A stretch of DNA of 64,000 nt from Streptomyces sp. NBC_01460 (GTDB lineage Bacteria > Actinomycetota > Actinomycetes > Streptomycetales > Streptomycetaceae), in NCBI RefSeq assembly GCF_036227405.1, contig NZ_CP109473.1:8060001-8124000 (forward strand), read 5' to 3'. Each line of letters opens with the position of its first letter. Within the stretch, counting starts at the first letter, position 1. The notes below the pieces were generated by a model, which was not told the DNA's origin, searched no databases, and worked only from the letters and a program-made list of their open reading frames with translations. A program made the translations under genes and the position numbers. Shown piece after piece: positions 26,344 to 35,314 of the stretch.

Positions 26344-27935
26344 GCAATTCCGCCCCCACGGGCCCCGACCCGGCGAGCACCCCGCCGCCCGGCACCGGGG
26401 CCGACGGCATCCACGACGACGACTCACTCGCCGAACTCGGCTACAAGCCCGAGCTCAAGCGGACCCTGGGCAACTTCCACACCTTCGCCGCGGGCATCAG
26501 CTACATCTCGATCCTGACCGGCACCTTCCAGCTGTTCTACTTCGGCGTGAGCTTCGGCGGACCGGCCTACTGGTGGTCCTGGCCCATGGTCTTCGTCGGC
26601 CAGCTGATGGTCGCCCTGTGCTTCTGCGAGCTCGCCGCCCGCTACCCGGTGGCCGGCTCGATCTACAACTGGGCCAAGTGCATGGGCGGCCCGCACGTCG
26701 GCTGGCTCGGCGGCTGGATGATGATGACCGCCACCATGGTCTCGCTCTCCGCCGTGGCGCTCGCGTACCAGATCACGCTTCCGCAGATCGACAGCTGGTT
26801 CCAGTTCGTCGGCGACGGCACCGGCAAGAACGACGCGGCGACGAACGCCGTACTCCTCGGCACCGTCCTGATCCTCTTCTCCACCCTGGTCAACGCCTTC
26901 GGTGTCCAGCTCATGGCCCGGATCAACTCCGCGGGCGTGTTCATCGAGCTGATCGCCGCCGTCGCGCTGATCATCTTCCTCGCCGCACACATCACCCGCG
27001 GTCCCAGCAGCGTCCTGACGGACACGTACGGGCTGGGTGAGGGCCGGACCCTCGGCTACTTCGGCGCCTTCCTCACCGCCTCACTCGCGTCCGCATACGT
27101 GATGTACGGCTTCGACACCGCGTCGTCGCTCGGCGAGGAGTCGCACAATCCGGGCCGCAACGCACCCCGCGCGATCCTGCGGGCGCTCATCGCGTCGTTC
27201 CTCATCGGAGGGCTCATCCTGCTCTTCGCACTGCTGGCGGTGCCGGACCTGGCCGCGAAGGAGCTGTCGACCGGTGGTCTGCAGTACGTGGTGCTGGAGA
27301 CGCTCGGTTCGACCATCGGCGAGATCTTCCTGTGGTGCGTGGTCGTGGCCATCACCGTCTGCGTGCTCGCCGTGCAGGCCGCCGGCATCCGGCTGATGTT
27401 CGCCATGGCACGGGACAACAACCTTCCCGCAGGCTCGGTACTGGCCAAGGTCAGCCCCCGCTTCCAGACCCCGGTGGTGCCCGCCGTCGTGATCGGCGTG
27501 GTGGGCGTCGTCATCCTGGTGATCAACATCAACCAGCCGCAGATCTTCTCGGTGATCACCAGCATCGCCGTCATCATGATCTACCTGGCCTATCTGATGG
27601 TCACGGCTCCCATGCTGATCCGCCGGCTGCGCGGAGCCTGGCACCCGGCCGAAGGCAGCTTCTCGCTGGGCCGGTTCGGGCTGCCGGTCAACATCCTCGC
27701 CGTCCTGTGGGGGGCGGGCATGGCGCTCAACCTCGCCTGGCCCCGCGCCGAGGTCTACAACGCGACGGGCCCCCAGCACTGGTACCTGCGCTGGGGCGCG
27801 TTCGTCTTCATCGGCATCGTCGCCGTCGGGGGCTTCACCTACTACTGGTTCGTACAACGGCACAGGACCGGTGTCCTCGAGAGCCACCGCACCGAGGTGA
27901 ACGACCCGACGGGCTCCGCACCGCCGCCCGCCTAG
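26340..27935 (+). CDS. APC-superfamily amino acid/choline-type permease
   Basis: A 531-residue membrane transporter with about 12 hydrophobic segments after a 45-residue polar N-terminus. It resembles APC permeases of the GABA/choline group (GNFHTFAAGISYISILTGTFQLFYFG; YPVAGSIYNWAKCMGG; YGFDTASSLGEESHNPGRNAPRAI). It should import an amine or amino acid by proton or sodium symport. Sitting between the aldehyde dehydrogenase (4-bp overlap) and the GMC oxidoreductase (55-bp gap), it most likely supplies choline or a related quaternary amine. Classical choline importers are BCCT or ABC types, so the substrate is inferred from context only. Confidence 0.85.
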   Translation: MSNSAPTGPDPASTPPPGTGADGIHDDDSLAELGYKPELKRTLGNFHTFAAGISYISILTGTFQLFYFGVSFGGPAYWWSWPMVFVGQLMVALCFCELAARYPVAGSIYNWAKCMGGPHVGWLGGWMMMTATMVSLSAVALAYQITLPQIDSWFQFVGDGTGKNDAATNAVLLGTVLILFSTLVNAFGVQLMARINSAGVFIELIAAVALIIFLAAHITRGPSSVLTDTYGLGEGRTLGYFGAFLTASLASAYVMYGFDTASSLGEESHNPGRNAPRAILRALIASFLIGGLILLFALLAVPDLAAKELSTGGLQYVVLETLGSTIGEIFLWCVVVAITVCVLAVQAAGIRLMFAMARDNNLPAGSVLAKVSPRFQTPVVPAVVIGVVGVVILVININQPQIFSVITSIAVIMIYLAYLMVTAPMLIRRLRGAWHPAEGSFSLGRFGLPVNILAVLWGAGMALNLAWPRAEVYNATGPQHWYLRWGAFVFIGIVAVGGFTYYWFVQRHRTGVLESHRTEVNDPTGSAPPPA

Positions 27936-27990
27936 CCGCGACGCCCGCACCGCCGCGGTCCGTCCCTCCCAAGGATTCCGGAGAACAGAG

Positions 27991-29562
27991 ATGCCCGCTG
28001 AGACCCGACCGCAGGACGAGTTCGACTACGTGGTGGTCGGCGGGGGAACAGCCGGTGCGGTCGTCGCCGCCCGGCTGTCCGAGGACCCCTCCGTCACCGT
28101 CTGCGTCCTGGAGGCCGGTCCCTCCGACGTGGGGGACGACAACATCCTGCAGCTCGACCGGTGGATGGGGCTGCTGGAATCCGGTTACGACTGGGACTAC
28201 CCGGTGGAGCCGCAGGACAACGGCAACAGCTTCATGCGGCACGCCCGCGCCAAGGTCCTCGGCGGCTGTTCGTCCCACAACTCCTGCATCGCCTTCTGGG
28301 CACCGGCCGAGGACCTCGACGAGTGGGGCGCCCTGGGGTGCGAGGGCTGGAGCGCCGCGGACTGCTTCCCGCTCTACCAACGGCTGGAGACCAACGACGC
28401 ACCCGGCGACCACCACGGGCGCAACGGGCCGGTGACCATCCGCACGATCCCGCCGAGCGACCCGTGCGGAGCGGCCCTGCTGGAGGCCTGTGCCGAAGCC
28501 GGAATCCCCACCACACCGTTCAACACCGGTACGACGGTGACCCGCGGGGCGCACTGGTTCCAGATCAACGCCCGCCCCGACGGGACGCGTTCGTCCGCCT
28601 CCGTCTCCTACCTGCACCCGGTCCTCGGCCGGCGGCCCAACCTCGAGGTGCGGACCGGACTGCAGGCCAAGCGGCTGGTCCTCGACGCCGGACAGCGCTG
28701 CACCGGTGTCGAATACCTGACGCCCGACCTCATCCACACGCGCACAGTCGGCGCGCGGCGCGAAGTGGTCGTGTCCTGCGGCTCCATCGACGCCCCGAAA
28801 CTGCTGATGCTCTCGGGGATCGGCCCGGCGGAGCATCTGCGCGAGACCGGGGTGGACGTCCGGGTCGACTCACCGGCGGTCGGCTCCCACCTCCAGGACC
28901 ACCCGGAGGGCGTGATCATGTGGGAGGCGCGGCAGCCCATGGTCACCTCGTCCACCCAGTGGTGGGAGATCGGCATCTTCGCCGACACCGAACCCGGCCT
29001 GGACCGCCCCGACCTGATGTTCCACTACGGATCCGTGCCCTTCGACATGAACACCTACCGGCGCGGATACCCGACCTCCGAGAACGCCTTCTGCCTCACA
29101 CCCAACGTCACCCGCGCCCGGTCCATGGGAACCGTCCGGCTCCGCACCCGCGACTTCCGGGACAAGCCGCGGGTCGACCCCCGCTACTTCACGGACGAGC
29201 ACGACGTACGCGTGATGACCCACGGGCTGCGGCTCGCCCGGGACATCGTCGGCCGGGCACCGATGGCCGCCTGGGCCGGCCGGGAACTGGCGCCGGGGAC
29301 CGGTGCCGGAAGCGACGCGGAGCTCCTCGACTACATCCGGCAGACCCACAACACCGTCTACCACCCGGCCGGCACGGTGCGGATGGGAGCCGCGGACGAC
29401 CCGGAGGCGGCCCTCGACCCGCAGCTGCGGGTGAAGGGGGTGCAAGGGCTGCGCGTGGCGGACGCGTCGGTGATGCCGTTCCTGCCCGCCGTCAACCCCT
29501 GCATCACCACGATGATGATCGGCGAGAAGTGCGCGGACATGATCAGGGGGGCCCGGGGCTGA
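27991..29562 (+). CDS. GMC-family FAD oxidoreductase, probable choline dehydrogenase
   Basis: A 523-residue flavoprotein with the N-terminal FAD fold (VVVGGGTAGAVVAARLSE, then VLEAGP), the GMC signature RAKVLGGCSSHNS, the second signature GSIDAPKLLMLSGIGP and the C-terminal catalytic segment YHPAGTVRMG with VNPCITTMMIGEKCAD. GMC enzymes of this type oxidise alcohols; with the adjacent aldehyde dehydrogenase and permease the best guess is choline to betaine aldehyde. It is slightly shorter than Escherichia coli BetA. GGAG precedes the ATG. A 17-bp hairpin follows. No BetI-type repressor gene is present in the window. Confidence 0.87.
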   Translation: MPAETRPQDEFDYVVVGGGTAGAVVAARLSEDPSVTVCVLEAGPSDVGDDNILQLDRWMGLLESGYDWDYPVEPQDNGNSFMRHARAKVLGGCSSHNSCIAFWAPAEDLDEWGALGCEGWSAADCFPLYQRLETNDAPGDHHGRNGPVTIRTIPPSDPCGAALLEACAEAGIPTTPFNTGTTVTRGAHWFQINARPDGTRSSASVSYLHPVLGRRPNLEVRTGLQAKRLVLDAGQRCTGVEYLTPDLIHTRTVGARREVVVSCGSIDAPKLLMLSGIGPAEHLRETGVDVRVDSPAVGSHLQDHPEGVIMWEARQPMVTSSTQWWEIGIFADTEPGLDRPDLMFHYGSVPFDMNTYRRGYPTSENAFCLTPNVTRARSMGTVRLRTRDFRDKPRVDPRYFTDEHDVRVMTHGLRLARDIVGRAPMAAWAGRELAPGTGAGSDAELLDYIRQTHNTVYHPAGTVRMGAADDPEAALDPQLRVKGVQGLRVADASVMPFLPAVNPCITTMMIGEKCADMIRGARG

Positions 29563-29570
29563 GGCCGGGG

Positions 29571-29609
29571 GACGAGGAGTGCGGCGCGGGCGGCGCCGCA
29601 CTCCTCGTC
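29571..29609. terminator. Bidirectional terminator between GMC oxidoreductase and Dps genes
   Basis: A perfect 17-bp stem (29571-29587 with 29593-29609) and a 5-nt loop, 9 bp after the GMC stop and 51 bp beyond the stop of the convergent dps-like gene. No T-run. Confidence 0.85.
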
Positions 29610-29659
29610 GTCGCCCCTCAACGGAACGCCGCGTCCTGCGGCCGAGGGCCGGTCACACG

Positions 29660-30298
29660 TCAGCGGACGCGCTTGCCGGTGGCCGCCTTCTTGGCCGTCC
29701 GCCCGGCGTTGGCCGTCTTCTTCGCCGGGACCGCACGCGACGCACCGGCCTTCGCGGCGGCCTGCGTCTCGCTTCCCGCGTCCGCCGTGGTGAGGGCCCC
29801 CGCACTGTTCTCCAGGTGGGCGCGGACGAACCACTGGAACTGTTCCAGGGAACGGAGGTGCTCGATGAGCAGGTCCTCGGTGACCGGGTCGATGGAGGCG
29901 GCCTTCGCGGCTGCCTTCCGGTGGTCCTCGATGATTCCCGTGTAGACGAGGTCGAGGGCGCCGAGGTGGGCGATCGCGTCCGCCCTGCCCACGCTGTAGT
30001 CGTCCCACGTCCGCTCGGCCACCAGCACTCCCGCCGTGCCCTGCGGCACGCCGCCCAGCGCCGAGATGCGTTCGGCGGTGGCGTCCGCCATGTCCCGGAC
30101 CGCCAGCGTCTGCGGGTCGAGCATTTCGTGCACGGCGATGAAGTGCGGGCCGATCACGTTCCAGTGGATGTGCTTCAGGGTGAGCGCCAGGTCGTTGAGC
30201 GAGTGCAGACGCATCTTCAGCAGTTCGATCACCCGCCCGCCGTCCTTGGTGCTGAGGCCGGGAACGGTGTAGCGGGGGGTGGGGGTCTGAGGCGGCAT
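29660..30298 (-). CDS. Dps-family ferritin-like protein with basic C-terminal tail
   Basis: A 212-residue ferritin-like protein that stores iron and shields DNA from peroxide. The Dps ferroxidase ligands appear in LTLKHIHWNVIGPHFIAVHEMLDPQ (His and Asp) and the helix bundle spans about residues 15-170. The last ~45 residues are Ala/Lys/Arg-rich (PAKKTANAGRTAKKAATGKR), a tail expected to bind DNA non-specifically. The ATG at 30298 has GGAG 5 nt upstream. Streptomyces carry several Dps types that differ in tail length; this is a long C-tail form. It is a single-gene unit. Confidence 0.93.
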   Translation of the reverse strand: MPPQTPTPRYTVPGLSTKDGGRVIELLKMRLHSLNDLALTLKHIHWNVIGPHFIAVHEMLDPQTLAVRDMADATAERISALGGVPQGTAGVLVAERTWDDYSVGRADAIAHLGALDLVYTGIIEDHRKAAAKAASIDPVTEDLLIEHLRSLEQFQWFVRAHLENSAGALTTADAGSETQAAAKAGASRAVPAKKTANAGRTAKKAATGKRVR

Positions 30299-30506
30299 GA
30301 TGCTCCTGGGAGGAGGGGACGGTCTACCGCTGTTCATCTGCCACCAGGACGTGCGGGGTCACGCGTCCCGGCGCCCGATTCCACTTGACCGGCCCTGCCG
30401 GAACGGCGAAGACGCGGCCCGCACGACGCGTGGAGGAAGGCCGAGCGGCGCCGGCCGACCGGTACGGGTGCCCAGCGGCCCCGCTCATGTCCGCCGCGCG
30501 GCAGGC

Positions 30507-31862
30507 CTACGCGGTGAGAGCGGGAGCCGATTCCGTACCGCGCGGGCGGCGGTTGCCCAGGGCCAGCGGGACCAGGGAGATCGCCACCGCCCCGAGCACG
30601 GCCGCCACGGCGAACGTCGTGAAGCCGAGGCCCGCGTTCCCGCCGGCGAGCACCGCGCCGCCGAGGGTCGGGCCGACCACGGCGCCCGTGCGCCCGACGC
30701 CGGTGACCCAGCCCAGGCCGGTGGCGCGTTCACGGGGTCCGTAGACGCGGGAGGTGGCCGCGTAGACCATCACCTGGGCGCTGAACAGCCAGATGCCGGT
30801 GATGAAGACGATGACGTACGCGGCGCCGAGCGGCAGCTGCGCCCTGAGCAGGAACGTGCCCACGGCGGTCAGCACGAACCACAGGGCGGAGACCTTCACC
30901 GGACCGAACCTGTCCGCCGTGCGACCGGCTATCAGCATGCCCACGATGCCACCCGCGTTGATCACCATGAGGAAGGTGACCGAGGAGGAGAGGGAGTACC
31001 CGGTGGCGCGCATCAGCTCGGGGAGCCAGGTGGAGACCCCGTAGACGAGGAGAAGGCCCGCGAAGGACGCGGTCCAGAGCAGCGGGGTCGCCCAGCGCGT
31101 ACCGGGGGCGAACAGGGCGGTGATCGCCGCCACGCGGCCCTTGGCGCCGGCGTGCGGGGCCTGTTGCGCGCTCGGGCGTTCCAGCCGGTAGCGGTCGGCG
31201 ACGGCGTACGCCTGCTCTGCGCGTCCCCGGGCGAAGAGCACTCCCGGGGACTCCGGGAGCCACTTCAGCACCAGAGGGACAGCGATCAGGGCCGGGAGCA
31301 CGCCTGCCCAGAACACCCAGCGCCAGCCGTGCTCGGGGGCCACGACGAGGCCGATGCCGGTGGCCGCCATGCCGCCCGCGTGGTACGAGGTCATCATCAG
31401 GCCGGTGGCGAGGGCCGCCCGGCGGGGTGGTGCGAACTCGGCGACGATCGCGAGGCCGATCGGCATGAGTCCGCCCAGGCCGAGTCCGGAGACGAAGCGT
31501 CCGGCGCCGAACACGGTGGCGCCGGTCGCGACCGCGCACAGGGCGGATCCGACCGAGAACAGCACGACGCTGCCCGTGACCAGGGGCTTCCGGCCGAGCC
31601 AGTCGGTCGACGTGCCTGCGGCCAGGGCGCCGAGCAGCATGCCGAAGGTGGTCCAGCTGCCGATGGAGCCCGCCAGCGCGGGCGTGAAGCCGAGACTCTC
31701 GTCGGCCAGGAGGTGCGGCATCGTCGCACCGTAGATGTTGACGTCCATGCCGTCGAAGAACACGGCGAGCCAGCACAGGGCGATGACCGGAGCGACGACC
31801 CTGAAGGAGCGGCCGTCCGGGGACGTGGTCGGGGCAGGCACGGGGCACTCGCTTTCTGCCAC
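30507..31862 (-). CDS. MFS transporter, aromatic acid:H+ symporter (AAHS) family
   Basis: A 451-residue transporter with 12 membrane segments. It carries the AAHS hallmarks: DGMDVNIYGATMPHL in helix 1 with the acidic residue needed for aromatic acid transport, GTSTDWLGRKPL in the first cytoplasmic loop and the repeat ADRFGPVK between helices 8 and 9. PcaK, BenK and related proteins import 4-hydroxybenzoate, protocatechuate or benzoate. It lies downstream of pobA on the same strand, which suggests 4-hydroxybenzoate as substrate. A terminator separates the two, so it probably has its own promoter in 31863-32040. Confidence 0.9.
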   Translation of the reverse strand: MAESECPVPAPTTSPDGRSFRVVAPVIALCWLAVFFDGMDVNIYGATMPHLLADESLGFTPALAGSIGSWTTFGMLLGALAAGTSTDWLGRKPLVTGSVVLFSVGSALCAVATGATVFGAGRFVSGLGLGGLMPIGLAIVAEFAPPRRAALATGLMMTSYHAGGMAATGIGLVVAPEHGWRWVFWAGVLPALIAVPLVLKWLPESPGVLFARGRAEQAYAVADRYRLERPSAQQAPHAGAKGRVAAITALFAPGTRWATPLLWTASFAGLLLVYGVSTWLPELMRATGYSLSSSVTFLMVINAGGIVGMLIAGRTADRFGPVKVSALWFVLTAVGTFLLRAQLPLGAAYVIVFITGIWLFSAQVMVYAATSRVYGPRERATGLGWVTGVGRTGAVVGPTLGGAVLAGGNAGLGFTTFAVAAVLGAVAISLVPLALGNRRPRGTESAPALTA

Positions 31863-32040
31863 GGCTTTGTGGCGGGTGGACCGTCCCGTTCTCAGGGCGG
31901 AACTCCACGATCGGGGAGTGGGTGTTCGCCAGGTGAAAATAACTCCACTCTCGACGAGGCCGTGTGAGTTTCTCCCCGGCCTCCGCCGGTGTCAATGGGG
32001 GGCGCGGGACGGCTTTCCGGCGCCCGAACCCACGACGGGT

Positions 32041-32068
32041 GAGCCCGCAGGCGTGCGCCTGCGGGCTC
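32041..32068 (-). terminator. Hairpin terminator after pobA
   Basis: A perfect 12-bp stem (32041-32052 with 32057-32068) and a GTGC loop, 78 bp beyond the pobA stop. No T-run. It separates pobA from the transporter gene. Confidence 0.75.
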
Positions 32069-32146
32069 CGGGGTCCTCGCGCCCCGGGCCGGTGAAGCCG
32101 CGAAGGGCGTATGTCGACTCGCCCCGCCGCACCTGCTCCTGTGAGG

Positions 32147-33319
32147 TCACGGCAGCGGCAACCCCGCGTAGTTCATGGCGAGTTCGGCCGCCGCGTGCGG
32201 AGAGGTGGCGATGCGGTCGAGCTGAGCGGTCTGGAGCCGCGTGTCGAAGGAGCTCTGGTCCGGATCGGTGTGCAGCGTCGTGGTCATGAAGTACGAGAAG
32301 TGCTCGGCCCGCCAGACGCGGCGCAGACAGGTGTCGGAATAGGCGTCCAGCAGATCGGTCTCACCGGCCGTGTGTCGCCGGATCAGCGCCCGCCCCAGCA
32401 CGATCACGTCGGCCGCGGCCAGGTTGAGCCCCTTCGCGCCGGTGGGCGGCACGATGTGCGCCGCGTCCCCGGCCAGGAAGACGCGGCCGTACTGCATGGG
32501 CTCGGTGACCGAACTCCGCATCGGCAGAACGCTCTTGGAGGTGATGGGGCCGCGCTCCAGCTTCCACCCGTCGAGCGCGAACCGGGCGTCCAGCTCGTCC
32601 CAGATCCGCTCGTCGGACCAGTCCGCCGGATTCGTTCCGTTGGGTACCTGGAGGTACAGGCGGCTGACCTCGGGTGACCGCATGCTGTGCAGGGCGAAGC
32701 CGCGCGGTGAGTGGGCGTAGACCAACTCGTCGCAGGAGGGCGCCACATCGGCCAGGATGCCGAACCACGAATAGGGGTAGACCCGTTCGTAGGTCCGCCG
32801 GATGTGCTCGGGCACGGCCGTCCGGGTCACTCCGTGGAAGCCGTCGCAGCCCACGACGTAGTCGCACGTCAGGGTCTTGTCCTGGCCCTCGTGCGTGTAG
32901 TGGATCGCCGGGCGGTCGGTGTCCGCTCCTTCGACCGAGCGGACCTCGGCCCCGAAGTGGAGGGCGGCGCCGTCGGCCGACTGGAGGGCTATGAGGTCCT
33001 TGACGACCTCGGTCTGCGCGTACACCCAGACACGGCGACCGCCCGTCAGCGAGGGGAAGTCGATCCGGTGCGCCCGACCCTCCCAGCGCAGCTCCACGCC
33101 GTCGTGGACCAGCCCTTCGGCCTCCAGCCGCTCGGCCGCCTCCACCTCGCGCAGGGCGTCGACGGTGGACTGTTCGAGGATGCCCGCCCGTTGCCGCTGC
33201 TCGACATAGGCGCGATCGCGGCTCTCCAGGACGACGCAGTCGACGCCCGCCCGGTGGAGCAGCCGCGACAGCAGCAGTCCGGCCGGGCCGCCCCCGACGA
33301 TTCCTACGGTCGTGTGCAC
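32147..33319 (-). CDS. pobA: 4-hydroxybenzoate 3-monooxygenase
   Basis: This 390-residue flavoprotein hydroxylates 4-hydroxybenzoate to protocatechuate using NADPH and oxygen, feeding the beta-ketoadipate pathway. The FAD fingerprint GGGPAGLLLSRLL starts at residue 9, the DG motif is GCDGFHGVTR and the second FAD motif is GDAAHIVPPTGAKGLNLAAAD. The length (390) equals that of characterised PobA proteins, and RAGILEQSTVDALRE and YSWFGILADVAPS are typical of the family. GAAGGAG lies 8 nt before the GTG start. No ring-cleavage genes or PobR regulator are in the window. Confidence 0.94.
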   Translation of the reverse strand: MHTTVGIVGGGPAGLLLSRLLHRAGVDCVVLESRDRAYVEQRQRAGILEQSTVDALREVEAAERLEAEGLVHDGVELRWEGRAHRIDFPSLTGGRRVWVYAQTEVVKDLIALQSADGAALHFGAEVRSVEGADTDRPAIHYTHEGQDKTLTCDYVVGCDGFHGVTRTAVPEHIRRTYERVYPYSWFGILADVAPSCDELVYAHSPRGFALHSMRSPEVSRLYLQVPNGTNPADWSDERIWDELDARFALDGWKLERGPITSKSVLPMRSSVTEPMQYGRVFLAGDAAHIVPPTGAKGLNLAAADVIVLGRALIRRHTAGETDLLDAYSDTCLRRVWRAEHFSYFMTTTLHTDPDQSSFDTRLQTAQLDRIATSPHAAAELAMNYAGLPLP

Positions 33320-33433
33320 CGTTCGTTCTCCTTCGTACGGGGGCTTCCCTGAGGTCGGCCACGCCGGCCCGGATGTCCAGGGGCGGCCTTGTCGCCCCCC
33401 AGGCCGCGCCTCATCGGTTCCGTTGTTCGCATG

Positions 33434-33478
33434 GTGAAGTTTCCTTCACTCGATGCGGTGAGTTTGCCGCCCGCATCG
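33434..33478. promoter_or_regulatory. Two inverted repeats in the pobA upstream region
   Basis: GTGAAG-TTTC-CTTCAC is a perfect 6-4-6 palindrome at 33434-33449. CGATGCGG (33451-33458) and CCGCATCG (33471-33478) form a second perfect repeat with a 12-bp spacer. They lie 115-159 bp upstream of the pobA start, between pobA and the end of the MFS gene, and may bind an IclR-type (PobR-like) regulator. The second could also serve as a terminator for the MFS gene. Confidence 0.5.
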
Positions 33479-33523
33479 AAGCCCTGTCAATGGTTGGGCA
33501 TGTGGAGAAGGAGGGGCGGCGCG

Positions 33524-34696
33524 TCAGTTCGCGGCGAGCCTTGCCGGCGTCGGCCGTGCGACGCGGGCGGCGAGGAGGAGAGCGGTGAGGGCGGTGAAGG
33601 TGATGCCCCGCCAGCCGAGAGTGTTGAGCAGCGGCGCGGCGAGCGAGGTGCCGACCGCTCCGATCGTGAAGTACAGCACGAGGTAGACGCTGCTGAGGCT
33701 GCCGGACTGCTGCGGGGCGAGAGCGATGATGCGGCTCTGGTTGGCGGCCTGGGCGGCGAAGCATCCCGCGTCGAACACGGCGAGCCCGAGCGCCGTGACC
33801 GGCGGGGTGTCCAGGCCGCAGGCCAGCAGGGCGGCACCGGCCGCGGCGGCCAGGATGCCCGCGCTGATCAGGACGTGCGGGGCGTACCGGTCGGTGAGGC
33901 GTCCGGTGAGGGGGAGCACCGCGAAGCCGAGGAGTCCGGCCAGGCTGTACAGGCCGATGGCGGTCGGCCCGAGGTGGTAGGGACCCTGGGCCAGGGCGAG
34001 GGCCAGCGCGACCCAGATGAGGTTGAAGGTGAAGTACCAGAGCCCGCCGGTGGCCACCGCGCGGCGCAGCTGCGGGTGCCGATGCAGGAGCGGGGGCAGC
34101 GACGCGAGGGTGGCACGGTAGGTGCGGCGGGCGAGCGGCCGCTGTCCGGGGAGGAACCTGGCGGCGGCGAGTGCGCCGAGCAGGGCGAGGACCGAGAAGA
34201 CGAGCAGCATGCGCCGCCACCCGAGGGCGTCCGTGAGCGCTCCTCCCGCAACGCGGCTGAGCAGGATGCCCGCCGACATGCCGGCGGCCACGGTGGCGAC
34301 CCCGGTCCCGCGGCGTCCGGGCAGGGCGTCGCGGCCGGCGATGTTGCCGGCCTGGGCCGCGACTCCCGCCGCCGCGCCGATGAGCAGGTACGCGGTCAGC
34401 AGGACGGGCGCGCCGGGTGCGGCTGCCGCCAGGGTGAGTGCGGCTGCCAGGGCGGCGAGCTGGGCCGGGATCAGGCGGTTGGGGGCCAGGCGGTCGGTGA
34501 GGGGGAGCAGGAAGGCGAAGCCGAGCACGCAGCCGCCGAGCGCCGCCGCCGGGACGAGGCCGATCACGGAGAGCGGTGCGCCCAGGTCGGCGGCGACCGT
34601 CGCGAGCGCGGGCTGGAGGGCGTAGTTGTTCGCTATCGCCGTCCCCGCTATGGCGGCGAGAAGGAAGGTGCCGCCGCGGGAGAGGGGACGGGTCAC
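33524..34696 (-). CDS. MFS transporter
   Basis: A 390-residue 12-helix major facilitator protein of the drug-efflux/YnfM-like type (helix 1 RGGTFLLAAIAGTAIANNYALQPAL; loop 2-3 LPLTDRLAPNRLIPAQL; loop 8-9 TGRLTDRYAPHVLI). The substrate is unknown. The GTG at 34696 overlaps the stop of the upstream XRE-cupin gene (GTGA), so the two are translationally coupled; the frame opens 13 codons earlier without support. The pairing suggests the regulator senses a compound that this transporter exports or imports. Confidence 0.88.
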   Translation of the reverse strand: MTRPLSRGGTFLLAAIAGTAIANNYALQPALATVAADLGAPLSVIGLVPAAALGGCVLGFAFLLPLTDRLAPNRLIPAQLAALAAALTLAAAAPGAPVLLTAYLLIGAAAGVAAQAGNIAGRDALPGRRGTGVATVAAGMSAGILLSRVAGGALTDALGWRRMLLVFSVLALLGALAAARFLPGQRPLARRTYRATLASLPPLLHRHPQLRRAVATGGLWYFTFNLIWVALALALAQGPYHLGPTAIGLYSLAGLLGFAVLPLTGRLTDRYAPHVLISAGILAAAAGAALLACGLDTPPVTALGLAVFDAGCFAAQAANQSRIIALAPQQSGSLSSVYLVLYFTIGAVGTSLAAPLLNTLGWRGITFTALTALLLAARVARPTPARLAAN

Positions 34697-35286
34697 GGCT
34701 GGGTGCCGCGGGAGAGGACGACGGCGTAGCGGCACTCGGCGTCGGTGGTGTTGGCGAAGACGCGGGGGGTGGGCTCGCCGAGCTCGATGGTGTCGCCCGC
34801 GTCGAGTTCGTGGACGGTGTCGCCCTCGTGGAAGGTCAGGTGGCCGTCCAGGACCCAGACGACCTGCCGCACGAAGGCGAAGGCCGCGGCCGGATAGGGC
34901 ACACGGGTCCTCGCGGGCAGACGGATCTCGGCGATCTCCGCCGGGAAGTGCGGGCCGGTGATCTGACGGCGCCGGTATCCGGTGTCGGGGTCACGCCACT
35001 CCGACGCGTCGGCCAGGCGGCGTACCCCGGCGGTTCCGGTCGCCGTGTCCTCCTGTGTCTCCTCCGGCAGGGCGACCAGGGAGGCGATGCTGAGCTGGAA
35101 GGCGGCGGACAGTTTGCCGACGACGACGGCGGTGGGACTGCTCTCGCCGCGCTCGATCCGGCTGATCATGGCCTGGGAGACGCCGGAGGCCTCGGCCAGC
35201 TGTGCCAGCGTCCACCGGCGTCGCTCCCGCTCGGTACGCACACGTGCCGCGATCCGGAGAACCAGAGGATCTACTATGTTGGACAT
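34693..35286 (-). CDS. XRE-cupin transcriptional regulator
   Basis: A 197-residue regulator with an N-terminal XRE helix-turn-helix (about 10-65; WTLAQLAEASGVSQAMISRIERGESSPTAVVVGKL) and a C-terminal cupin (about 115-190; VLDGHLTFHEGDTVHELDAGDTIELGEPTPRVFAN). Such proteins repress transporter or amine/polyol genes and release DNA when the cupin binds its ligand. ATG 35286 lies inside the palindrome at 35275-35298, so transcription is probably leaderless and autoregulated. It forms an operon with the MFS gene (4-bp overlap) and faces a GNAT gene. Confidence 0.92.
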   Translation of the reverse strand: MSNIVDPLVLRIAARVRTERERRRWTLAQLAEASGVSQAMISRIERGESSPTAVVVGKLSAAFQLSIASLVALPEETQEDTATGTAGVRRLADASEWRDPDTGYRRRQITGPHFPAEIAEIRLPARTRVPYPAAAFAFVRQVVWVLDGHLTFHEGDTVHELDAGDTIELGEPTPRVFANTTDAECRYAVVLSRGTQP

Positions 35287-35298
35287 GAATCCAATATA
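35275..35298. promoter_or_regulatory. Palindrome over the start region of the XRE-cupin gene
   Basis: TATGTTGGA (35275-35283) and TCCAATATA (35290-35298) form a 9-6-9 inverted repeat with one mismatch in an unusually AT-rich patch. It covers the regulator start codon and the upstream part of the divergent GNAT gene, as expected for an autoregulatory operator. Confidence 0.6.
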
Positions 35299-35314
35299 CG
35301 AGAGGGGTGGAGCG

